Source of the DNA: Lachnospiraceae bacterium
GTDB taxonomy: Bacteria; Bacillota; Clostridia; Lachnospirales; Lachnospiraceae
DNA length: 40,781 nt
Assembly: GCA_029005135.1 (NCBI GenBank)
Contig: JAQXFO010000051.1
Coordinates: forward strand, 1 to 40,781
Direction of reading: 5' to 3'
Of the stretch, positions 24,812 through 32,461 are shown piece after piece. Made by a program: the position numbers and the translations under genes. The notes under the pieces were generated by a model. That model saw nothing but the letters and a program-made list of their open reading frames with translations, did no database searches and was not told where the DNA came from. How positions within the stretch are numbered: position 1 is the stretch's first letter; each line of letters begins with the position of its first letter.

Positions 24812-25348
24812 ATGGGAAAAATATTGCTGGTTCGCCACGGCGAGACCGACTGGAATAAGACGGATCTGGTGATTGGCCGGAGGACGGATATGGATCTTAA
24901 TGAGACGGGGCGTGCTCAGGCTGAGGCCCTGGCGGCATCGCTCCGTGACGAGCCTCTGGATGCGGTCTATGTCTCGCCGATGAAGCGGGCGGTCCAGACG
25001 GCCCGGCCGACGGCTGAGGACCATGGACTGCCGCTTATCACGGCGCCGGCCCTTATCGAGATGGATTACGGCATTTTCGAGGGCAGGCCGCGCCTGGATC
25101 CGGTGTATCAGAAGGAAAAGCTGGAGTTTTTTGCCCGTTATCCGGAAGGGGAATCTTATCTGGATCTGGCGGCCCGTGTGTATCCGTTTCTTAAGGAGAT
25201 TACGGAAAAGCATGCCGGTGAGACCGTGATGCTGGTGACGCATGCCCTGATCTGCCGCATCGTCTGGACGTATTTCCATGAGGTGAGGCTGGAGAACTTT
25301 TCCGGCTTCCCGATGGCCAATACGCAGGTGCGGCGCATTGAATTTTAG
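24812..25348 (+). CDS. Histidine phosphatase family protein
   Basis: This 178-residue protein belongs to the branch-2-lacking phosphoglycerate mutase-like superfamily: catalytic RHGETDWN with His9, the second arm GRRTDMDLNETGRAQAEALA, YVSPMKRAVQTA, a Glu region EMDYGIFEGR and the second His in MLVTHALICR. Members dephosphorylate varied small metabolites or, rarely, act as mutases. The length is short for a glycolytic mutase, so a general phosphatase is likely. GAGGAG is ten bases before the ATG, and the gene lies 15 bases after the acyltransferase. Confidence 0.88.
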   Translation: MGKILLVRHGETDWNKTDLVIGRRTDMDLNETGRAQAEALAASLRDEPLDAVYVSPMKRAVQTARPTAEDHGLPLITAPALIEMDYGIFEGRPRLDPVYQKEKLEFFARYPEGESYLDLAARVYPFLKEITEKHAGETVMLVTHALICRIVWTYFHEVRLENFSGFPMANTQVRRIEF

Positions 25349-25398
25349 GTAATAACTGATCCATGATCAGAAATATAAGTGAATGAGGGAAAAGAAAA

Positions 25399-26379
25399 AT
25401 GAGAATTGGAATTTTAGGTTACGGTAATCTGGGCCGCGGCATTGAATGTGCCGTCAGACAGAACGAGGATATGACGCTGGCCGCCGTTTTTACACGGCGC
25501 GACCCGGCCTCCCTTAAGCTTCAGACACCGGGGGTGCCGGTCTACAGCGCCTCTGAGGCAGCGGCCCATAAGGATGAGATCGATGTGCTGATCATCTGCG
25601 GCGGCAGTGCCACCGATCTGCCGGAGCAGACACCGCTTTATGCCGCCGACTTCAACGTCGTGGACAGCTTTGATACCCACGCGGCGATCCCGGCCCATTT
25701 TGCCAATGTGGATAAAGCCGCCCGGGAATCGGGACATACGGCGATGATCTCCGTCGGCTGGGATCCGGGCATGTTCTCGCTGAACCGGTTGTATGCCAGC
25801 TGCATTCTGCCGGAAGGCCGGGATTATACCTTCTGGGGCCGCGGTGTCAGCCAGGGTCATTCCGACGCGATCCGCCGCATTGAGGGGGTCAGGGATGCCA
25901 GACAGTACACGGTGCCGGTGGAAGCGGCTCTGGAATCTGTCAGAGCCGGTGAAAATCCTGAGCTGACGACCCGCCAGAAGCACATCCGCGAATGCTACGT
26001 CGTGGCGGAAGAGGGCGCGGACAAAGCCCGCATCGAGCATGAGATCGTGACGATGCCGAACTATTTTGCCGATTACGATACGACGGTGCATTTTATCACC
26101 GAAGATGAACTTCAGAGAGAGCATAAGGGCATTCCCCACGGCGGCTTTGTGATCCGGACGGGCTGCACCGGTCGTGAGGGTGAGAACCGCCATGTCATCG
26201 AATACCGTCTGAAGCTGGATTCCAATCCGGAATTCACCGCCTCTGTGCTGGCGGCTTATGCCCGGGCTGTCTATCGTCTGAATGGTGAGGGCTGTGTCGG
26301 CTGCAAGACGGTCTTTGATATCGCCCCGGCTTACCTGAGCCCGAAGAGCGGTGAGGAACTGAGAGCCCACCTGCTTTAA
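25399..26379 (+). CDS. ddh: meso-Diaminopimelate dehydrogenase
   Basis: Ddh makes meso-diaminopimelate from tetrahydrodipicolinate in one step with NADPH and ammonia, replacing four steps of the succinylase or acetylase routes. The 326 residues show the N-terminal Rossmann motif GILGYGNLGRG, DVLIICGGSATDLP, the DSFDTHAAIPAHF signature, and the SVGWDPGMFSLNR substrate segment, all characteristic of the family. A six-base-arm palindrome CTGATC/GATCAG (25356-25370) and a ribosome site GAGGG lie in the 50 bases before the ATG, which may hold a promoter. Together with dapA, this indicates the dehydrogenase variant of lysine synthesis. Confidence 0.96.
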   Translation: MRIGILGYGNLGRGIECAVRQNEDMTLAAVFTRRDPASLKLQTPGVPVYSASEAAAHKDEIDVLIICGGSATDLPEQTPLYAADFNVVDSFDTHAAIPAHFANVDKAARESGHTAMISVGWDPGMFSLNRLYASCILPEGRDYTFWGRGVSQGHSDAIRRIEGVRDARQYTVPVEAALESVRAGENPELTTRQKHIRECYVVAEEGADKARIEHEIVTMPNYFADYDTTVHFITEDELQREHKGIPHGGFVIRTGCTGREGENRHVIEYRLKLDSNPEFTASVLAAYARAVYRLNGEGCVGCKTVFDIAPAYLSPKSGEELRAHLL

Positions 26380-26431
26380 AGCCCGCCCCGCCGGCCAGTC
26401 CTGACGATCCGTCCGTAAAGGAGAGAGCGAT

Positions 26432-27919
26432 ATGGATGAAGAAAGCAGAAAACAGGAAAGAATCCGCCGCAAACGTGCCGAGATGAGAAGACGGCGCCGC
26501 CGTGCCCTGATGATTCGACGGGCCGTGTTCGCCCTGGCAGTCCTTATGGTTCTGGCGGGCTTTATCGCCCTGGTGACCGCCGGTGTCCGTGCCGTTAAGA
26601 AAAACCGTGAGGCGAAGGGAGCCGCCGAGGCTGCCGTCATCGCCTCACAGGAGGCCGAAAGAGAAGAGGCTGTCAATGACCTGATAGCCGAGGCAGACCG
26701 TCTGGCTTCCATGTATGACTATGATGCCGCTGCGGCACTTCTCAGGAGCGACGATGCTTACGCGGAGACGCCGGCTCTGACGGCTGCCGTGAAAGCCTAT
26801 GAGGATCGGAAAGCGGCTTGTGTGCCCCTTGATGTGTCCACGGTGCCCCATGTCTTCTTCCATTCACTCATCAATGACAGCCGGGGTTTTGACCCGGCCG
26901 TCAACGGCGATTTTGTGGCGATGGACAACGGCTGCTGGATGTGCTCGACTTCGGAATTCCAGGCAATGCTGCAGCAGATGTATGAAGCCGGTTATGTGCT
27001 GGTGCGTCTGAGGGACCTGGTGGTGGAGACCGTCGACGGCGAAGGCCGGGTGCATTATACACCCAACACCTCCCTGATGCTGCCGCCGGACAAGAAAGGG
27101 CTCGTCCTCTCGGAGGATGACCTGAGCTACTATCACGCCTATGATAATCAGGGCATCGCCTCGCGGCTGGTGCTGGATGCCGACGGCCGCGTTGTCTGCG
27201 AGTATACCGATGCCGACGGCGTTATGCATACCGGAAGCTACGATGTGGTGCCGATTCTGAATGATTTTATCGACGAGCACCCGGATTTTTCCTATCATAA
27301 TGCCCGGGGAATGATCGCCCTGACCGGGTATAACGGAGTATTCGGCTACCGTACCGATTCGGTTTATCTGACACGGGATGCGGAAAGGCTCGATCCTGAC
27401 CAGATCGTGTTCCTGGAAGCGCATCCCGACTTTGATTATGACGCTGAAGTGGCCGCGGCCGGGACCATCGCCGAAGCCCTGAAGGCGGAGGGATGGGAAT
27501 TTGCCAGCCATACCTGGGGGCACCGCCACGCGGATACCGCCTCCCTGGAAGCCCTGAAGAGCGATAATGAAAAATGGGTCGCTACCGTCGAGCCCATCGT
27601 CGGAAAGACCGATACGATCATCTTTGCCCACGGCAGCGATATAGCCGGCATAGAGGCTTACACGGCCGACAATGAAAAATACGCCTACTTCAATGAAGCG
27701 GGCTATCATTTCTACTGCAATGTGGACGGCTCAACCGCTGTATGGCAGCAGATCGGGGACGGCTATGTCCGTTCGGGACGGGTCAACCTGGACGGCTATC
27801 GCCTGTATCAGACCATGACCGGCAACGAACGGTCGTCTGAGGTCATGGCTTACCTGGGTATCCATGATGTGGCGGAGTTTTTTGACAATAACCGCGTGAC
27901 GCCGGTGACGATCCCGTAA
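26432..27919 (+). CDS. Membrane-anchored polysaccharide deacetylase-like protein
   Basis: A highly basic 30-residue start (RRKRAEMRRRRRRA) leads into one membrane segment at about 28-52; residues 55-130 are helical and probably coiled, and the rest is an external catalytic-like domain. It has features of the NodB/CE4 fold: VLSEDDLSYY in place of the usual TFDDG motif 1, a conserved FASHTWGHRHAD in place of HSxxH motif 2, and FAHGSDIAG later. The family removes acetyl groups from peptidoglycan or glycans. The His pair and Asp pair could bind metal, but activity is unproven. GGAGAG precedes the ATG by seven bases. Confidence 0.78.
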   Translation: MDEESRKQERIRRKRAEMRRRRRRALMIRRAVFALAVLMVLAGFIALVTAGVRAVKKNREAKGAAEAAVIASQEAEREEAVNDLIAEADRLASMYDYDAAAALLRSDDAYAETPALTAAVKAYEDRKAACVPLDVSTVPHVFFHSLINDSRGFDPAVNGDFVAMDNGCWMCSTSEFQAMLQQMYEAGYVLVRLRDLVVETVDGEGRVHYTPNTSLMLPPDKKGLVLSEDDLSYYHAYDNQGIASRLVLDADGRVVCEYTDADGVMHTGSYDVVPILNDFIDEHPDFSYHNARGMIALTGYNGVFGYRTDSVYLTRDAERLDPDQIVFLEAHPDFDYDAEVAAAGTIAEALKAEGWEFASHTWGHRHADTASLEALKSDNEKWVATVEPIVGKTDTIIFAHGSDIAGIEAYTADNEKYAYFNEAGYHFYCNVDGSTAVWQQIGDGYVRSGRVNLDGYRLYQTMTGNERSSEVMAYLGIHDVAEFFDNNRVTPVTIP

Positions 27920-27943
27920 CGGCGGACAGACAGGAGTAAAGTT

Positions 27944-28747
27944 ATGGCAGAGTTTCGGAAAAAGTATTTCTTTTTTGATATCGATGGGACATTGACGGAC
28001 AAGGCCACGGGGCAGATGGTGCCTTCGGCCCGGGAGGCGGTGCACCGTCTGGAGGAGGCCGGGCATTTTGTTTCCATTGCGACGGGACGTGCCTATTATA
28101 AGGCCGAGAAGTTCCGGTCCCTTGAGAATTTCCATCATATGGTCTGCAACGGCGGCCACGGCATCTATTTCGACGATCAGCTTCGGGAAAACCGCCCGAT
28201 CGATTATGACAAGGCGCTGGCGGTCTACCGTCAGGCCAGAAGCCTGGGTTATGGCGTCTATGCGGCGCTGGATGATTCCGAGAAGGTGTATGCCTGTGAT
28301 TTTCGTTTCCACGAGCAGGCCGGCGAGCGGCGTGAACCGACGATCTATATCATCGACCCGGATTTTGATCCGGCTGATTACGATGCGATCTTCAAGCTGT
28401 ATATTTCCATCCCGGAGGAGGACGAACCATCCCTGACGCTGATGAACACCCTGGGCCACCTGCGCTTTGAGAAGCCCTATCTGATGTTCCAGCCTGATGA
28501 GAAGCACGAGGGGATCCTGCGGATGCTGACCTATGCCGGCGGCGTGCCGGAGGATGTGGTCGTCTTCGGCGATGATTACAATGATTGCGCCATGTTTACG
28601 GATCCCTTCTTCAAGGTGGCCGTCGGCAATGCCTGCGATTACCTGAAGAGTCTGGCGGATTACGTCTCGGAGCCCAATGTGGAAGACGGTATTTACAAGA
28701 CCTGCGAGAAATTCGGCTGGTTCAACAAGGTCGGCAGCGAAGGATGA
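27944..28747 (+). CDS. HAD-IIB (Cof-type) phosphatase
   Basis: A Cof-like sugar-phosphate phosphatase of 267 residues. Motif I DIDGTLTD has nucleophile Asp12 and Asp14, SIATGRAYYK is motif II, and motif IV VFGDDYNDCAMF carries the metal-binding Asp residues; the C2B cap lies between. These enzymes hydrolyse sugar phosphates, flavins or pyridoxal phosphate with low specificity, so the true substrate cannot be read. CAGGAG precedes the ATG. It lies 24 bases after the deacetylase-like gene. Confidence 0.9.
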   Translation: MAEFRKKYFFFDIDGTLTDKATGQMVPSAREAVHRLEEAGHFVSIATGRAYYKAEKFRSLENFHHMVCNGGHGIYFDDQLRENRPIDYDKALAVYRQARSLGYGVYAALDDSEKVYACDFRFHEQAGERREPTIYIIDPDFDPADYDAIFKLYISIPEEDEPSLTLMNTLGHLRFEKPYLMFQPDEKHEGILRMLTYAGGVPEDVVVFGDDYNDCAMFTDPFFKVAVGNACDYLKSLADYVSEPNVEDGIYKTCEKFGWFNKVGSEG

Positions 28748-28807
28748 GAACGGGCCGGACAGGCGTACCTGACGGCGAACGGCTTCGCCGGGAAAGGAGG
28801 GGCGGTC

Positions 28808-29992
28808 ATGATGACGATCATGGATTATCTTGTGTGGCGCGGCGATGTGGATTTTCACGGCGCCCCCTTTAACGAGATTGACAACCTGATCCTGAGCCAG
28901 ATTGTGTATCTTCATATGGAAGGCATCGTTCCGCCGCCGGGCGGGGGCGGCCTGCCTCTCTACGCTGTCTGGCAGGCGTATCTGAAGGCCCGTCCCGACT
29001 GCCGCTCGGAGTCTGCTGATTATCTGGAGCGGGACAGCGCGAAGCTGATGGAGGCGATGGCCGGAAGTCGTCGTTTCGGCGGCTGTCTCCTGTCGGCCTT
29101 TGATCATGAGGTGAACCGGGAGAGCGAAATCCAGTTCGCAGCGCTGACCGTGACGCTTGATGACGGCAGCACCTACATTGCCTACAGCGGGACCGATACG
29201 TCGATGGTCGGCTGGAAGGAAAACTTCAATATGAGTTTTCTGGAGGAGATACCGTCGCAGGAGAGAGCTCTTCGGTATCTGCGGGACCGCCTCGGTGAAG
29301 TCCGGGGGCCGCTCTATGTCGGCGGCCATTCCAAGGGCGGCAATCTGGCTGTCTACGCGGCGATGCATCTGGAGGCGGCAGAGCAGGAACGTCTGACGCT
29401 GATCTTCAATAATGACGGCCCGGGCTTCACCGAGAAAATGATCTCCCGCCGGGGCTATCAGGCCATCCGGCCAAAGCTTCGTACCTTCCTGCCCCAGTCC
29501 TCGATCGTCGGGCTTCTGATGACCCACGATGAGGATTACCGCGTGGTACACAGCTCATCCATCGGGCCTTTTCAACATGATGCCTTCACCTGGGAGGTCT
29601 GCGGGCCCGCCTTTGTGTACCGGGAGGAACTGAGCCGGTCCAGTCTGGTGCTCGACAAGGCGCTAAAGGTCTGGCTTGACGAGATTGACGACGACCGCCG
29701 GCGTCAGTTCGTGGACGCTCTTTTTTCCATTGTGGATAAGGCGGAGATCGAGGACACTGACATTCTGAACCATCTGACCTGGGCCAAATTCACGGAGCTG
29801 ATCAAGGCTGCCGATTCCCTGAGTCAGGAGGATAAAGATGTGCTGACAGGAACTGTCCGCAAGCTGATCCATGTCTATCTGCACAGCGATCAGGTGGTGG
29901 AGCAGCTGGAAAAGCAGATACGCCGCCTGCCGGTCGGCAAATTCAAAAAGCTGCAAATGTCAAAAAAAGATACTAAAAAGGGTAATGAGTGA
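28808..29992 (+). CDS. DUF2974-like alpha/beta hydrolase (Mbeg1-like)
   Basis: The 394 residues match a Firmicute family of lipase-like proteins: AFDHEVNRESEIQFAALTV, YIAYSGTDTSMVGWKENFNMSF, then the nucleophile elbow GGHSKGGNLAVYAA with Ser175, NNDGPGF and a His-containing VHSSSIGPFQHDAF region that could complete the triad. The last 70 residues are helical and lysine-rich. No signal peptide, so it acts inside the cell. Substrate unknown. AAGGAGG lies seven bases before ATG 28808. It closes the long same-strand run, and an AT-rich gap follows. Confidence 0.8.
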   Translation: MMTIMDYLVWRGDVDFHGAPFNEIDNLILSQIVYLHMEGIVPPPGGGGLPLYAVWQAYLKARPDCRSESADYLERDSAKLMEAMAGSRRFGGCLLSAFDHEVNRESEIQFAALTVTLDDGSTYIAYSGTDTSMVGWKENFNMSFLEEIPSQERALRYLRDRLGEVRGPLYVGGHSKGGNLAVYAAMHLEAAEQERLTLIFNNDGPGFTEKMISRRGYQAIRPKLRTFLPQSSIVGLLMTHDEDYRVVHSSSIGPFQHDAFTWEVCGPAFVYREELSRSSLVLDKALKVWLDEIDDDRRRQFVDALFSIVDKAEIEDTDILNHLTWAKFTELIKAADSLSQEDKDVLTGTVRKLIHVYLHSDQVVEQLEKQIRRLPVGKFKKLQMSKKDTKKGNE

Positions 29993-30246
29993 ATAATATT
30001 TGACGGAGAAAAATAATTAAAAAAATATTTCATTTTTATTACAGGGCGGGCGCGTTAGCGCCCGCTTACCATATGTAGGGATCTTTGGCGCGGCAGGACT
30101 AAATCCTGTGCAAAAAGATGAAAAAAGGCCGTTTTCAGGGGAAAACAGAGCCATTTTTCAGATGAGTCGGGAAAAATATTCCTATTGTCCCCGCAAGATT
30201 CTCTGGTTATAATGAATATGTTCGCATTATGTTAATCTGAGGAGTC
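29993..30246 (+). other. AT-rich gap with stable hairpins; possible small RNA
   Basis: This 254-base gap holds no protein gene. A promoter-like TTGACG (30000-30005) with a weak -10 near 30023-30031 precedes a perfect eight-base stem GCGGGCGC/GCGCCCGC (about 30047-30066, loop GTTA). A CAGGA/TCCTG hairpin lies at 30094-30108. Then comes a terminator-like hairpin at 30127-30158: GTTTTC/GAAAAC with loop AGGG, outer GGC/GCC pairs and five T's. Together these could be a short noncoding RNA or a structured 3' end of the DUF2974-like gene. No known riboswitch consensus fits. Confidence 0.45.
30185..30213 (+). promoter_or_regulatory. Promoter of the methyltransferase-GH3-HD-GYP operon
   Basis: -35 TTGTCC (30185-30190), a 17-base spacer and a perfect -10 TATAAT (30208-30213) lie about 50 bases before the first gene. 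Confidence 0.75.
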
Positions 30247-30261
30247 GTGTCGGAAGCGATA

Positions 30262-30825
30262 ATGGTTTACATAATCCTAGGTACTGCCGCCTTCGTTTGT
30301 TACATTTTTTTTGATCTGAATACGGTATATTTCAGAACAAAAGGCGGCCGCTGTCTGTTCTGGCTGGGATGTCTTCTCCTGGTGCCGGCGACGGCCGGTA
30401 TCATCATAAGACAGCTGCGCGAGGGGGCCGCTCATGCGCTGAGTCCCTTGTGGTGCCTGGCTTCTCTGATTATGCTTGGTTTGCTGATCTACACCCTGTT
30501 TTTTGCCCTGCCGGCGGCAGAGGCCTACAGCGGTGAGAGTGATATCCGGCGTCCTGTGTGCCGCAGCGGTATGTATGCCCTGTGCCGGCACCCCGGCGTC
30601 TTATGGCTGGGCGGTCTGTATGCCGGCCTCTTCCTGGCTTTGCCGGGATGGCTCAGTGCAGCGGCAGGGATCGTCTTTTTTATCCTGGATGTGGTGTATG
30701 TGGTAATCCAGGACAGCGTCATTTTTCCTCAGCAGTTTTCCGATTACGGGGATTATCGGAAGACGACGCCGTTTCTGATACCGACGGCGGCCAGTCTGAG
30801 ACGCTGCTTATCGCACTTGAAATGA
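30262..30825 (+). CDS. Isoprenylcysteine/phospholipid methyltransferase-like membrane protein
   Basis: The 187 residues have five hydrophobic segments and a C-terminal signature of the ICMT/PEMT-type membrane methyltransferases: SGMYALCRHPGVLWLGGLY, with RHP, and later FSDYGDYRKTTPFLIP. Bacterial members methylate lipids or small hydrophobic compounds using SAM; the substrate is unknown. I prefer ATG 30262, which has GGAAG five bases upstream; GTG 30247 is only two bases from GAGGAG. It heads a three-gene unit with the GH3 gene 13 bases downstream. Confidence 0.72.
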   Translation: MVYIILGTAAFVCYIFFDLNTVYFRTKGGRCLFWLGCLLLVPATAGIIIRQLREGAAHALSPLWCLASLIMLGLLIYTLFFALPAAEAYSGESDIRRPVCRSGMYALCRHPGVLWLGGLYAGLFLALPGWLSAAAGIVFFILDVVYVVIQDSVIFPQQFSDYGDYRKTTPFLIPTAASLRRCLSHLK

Positions 30826-30838
30826 GGGGTCAGGGACG

Positions 30839-32461
30839 TTGAAGTTTGAGCGCAAACTCAAGGAACTGAATAAGGAAGAGGTCTGGAGCGATTACTGCGG
30901 TTTCCTGGATCTGTCAGTGGAAGATTTTATGCTGATCCAGAATCGTCTGATGGCGGAACAGATCGATCTGTGGAGTCACTCCCGTCTGGGGCAGTCGCTG
31001 CTGGACGGCAGGGACTGTTCTTCCGTTGAGTCTTTCCGCCGCACCTTCCCTCTGACGACCTATGAAGATTACGCCGATGTGCTCCTGATGAAGCGCGGCG
31101 ATATGCTGCCCGATCAGCCCATCGTCTGGATTCAGACGACCTGGGAAGGCGGGCGTCACCCTGTCAAGCTGGCTCCTTATTCGCGCAGCATGCTGGAGAC
31201 CTACAAGGATAATGTCATCAGCTGTCTTATCCTGTCCACCAGCACCGGCAAGGGTGAATTTGATGTCAATACGGGAGATACGATGCTCTATGGTCTGGCA
31301 CCGCTGCCATACGCCACAGGGCTTCTTCCCCTGCTTCTCGACGATGAGATCCATCTGGAATTTCTGCCGCCTGTCAAGGAAGCGGAGAAGATGTCCTTCT
31401 CGGAGCGCAATAAGAAGGGCTTTAAGCTCGGTATGAAAAAGGGCATCGACCTGTTCTTTGCCGTGGGCTCCGTGACCTATTATATCAGCAAGAGCTTCGG
31501 CGCCATGGCCGGCAAAAGCGGCAGCAAGCTGAAGGCCATGACGAAGTTCTCACCGCTTATCCTGATGCGTTATCTGCAGGCCAGGAGCCTCTGCCGCAGG
31601 GAGAAGCGTGAGCTGATTCCGAAGGATCTGTTCCGTCTCAAGGGCTTTATGTGCGCCGGCACGGATAACCGCTGCTACAAGGATGATCTGGAAAAGCTCT
31701 GGGGCATCCGGCCTGTGGAGGTTTTCGCCGGGACGGAACCGGGCTGTATGGGCTGCGAGACCTGGGCCCGGAACGGTCTGTATTTCTATCCGGATTCCAA
31801 TTTCTTTGAGTTTATTCCTTTCCGTGAGATGGAAAAGAATGAAGAAGACCCGACCTATCAGCCCCGGACGCTTCTGATGGACGAAGTCAAGGAAGGGGAG
31901 ATGTACGAGCTCGTGATCTCGGTTCTGAAGGGCGGGGCGTTCATGCGTTACCGCGTGGGCGATGTCTACCGCTGTCTCGGCTTCGGCAGCCGGGAAGAGG
32001 GGACGGTCCTGCCGCGCTTCGAATACCTTGACCGTGTGCCGTCGATCATCGATATTGCCGGCTTTACCCGCATCACCGAGAATTCCATTAATACCGTGAT
32101 CGACCTGGCCGGCATTCCCGTCGAGGACTGGTTTGCCTGCAAGGAGTTTTCCGATGACAACCGGCCTTATATGCATCTTTACATTGAGCTGAAGGCCGAG
32201 AGCATCAAGCACAGTGCCATGACCTGTGAGCTTCTGCGCGAGCATTTCAGCGTCTATTTCAAATACCTGGATAACGACTATCAGGACCTCAAGAAGATCC
32301 TGGGCATCGATCCGCTCAAGATCACGATCCTGATGACAGGATCTTTCAAAAAGTATTATGAGACAGGCGCCGGCCGGATGAGGAAGATCAATCCCTCTTC
32401 CCATGATAAGCGGATTTTCCTGAAATTCTGTGAGCTGCCCTACAGAGGAGGTGTGTATTGA
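30839..32461 (+). CDS. GH3 auxin-responsive promoter superfamily protein
   Basis: The 540 residues match the GH3 superfamily, ATP-dependent acyl-adenylate-forming enzymes that in plants conjugate hormones to amino acids. Visible marks are FPLTTYEDYADVLL near the N-terminus, LSTSTGKGEFDVN and MLYGLAPLPYATGL in the nucleotide region, FAGTEPGCMGCETWA, MYELVISVLKGGAFMRYRVGDVYRC and the late GAGRMRKINPS. Bacterial members are largely uncharacterised; the acyl and amine partners are unknown. It starts with TTG 30839, with GAGGGG ten bases upstream; no nearby ATG is in frame. Its TGA overlaps the ATG of the HD-GYP gene, indicating translational coupling. Confidence 0.85.
   Translation: MKFERKLKELNKEEVWSDYCGFLDLSVEDFMLIQNRLMAEQIDLWSHSRLGQSLLDGRDCSSVESFRRTFPLTTYEDYADVLLMKRGDMLPDQPIVWIQTTWEGGRHPVKLAPYSRSMLETYKDNVISCLILSTSTGKGEFDVNTGDTMLYGLAPLPYATGLLPLLLDDEIHLEFLPPVKEAEKMSFSERNKKGFKLGMKKGIDLFFAVGSVTYYISKSFGAMAGKSGSKLKAMTKFSPLILMRYLQARSLCRREKRELIPKDLFRLKGFMCAGTDNRCYKDDLEKLWGIRPVEVFAGTEPGCMGCETWARNGLYFYPDSNFFEFIPFREMEKNEEDPTYQPRTLLMDEVKEGEMYELVISVLKGGAFMRYRVGDVYRCLGFGSREEGTVLPRFEYLDRVPSIIDIAGFTRITENSINTVIDLAGIPVEDWFACKEFSDDNRPYMHLYIELKAESIKHSAMTCELLREHFSVYFKYLDNDYQDLKKILGIDPLKITILMTGSFKKYYETGAGRMRKINPSSHDKRIFLKFCELPYRGGVY

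Noticed and set aside
29993-30246. Considered as a c-di-GMP, purine or guanidine riboswitch upstream of the c-di-GMP operon
   Set aside because: None of the conserved core bases for those families is present. Left as an unclassified structured gap.
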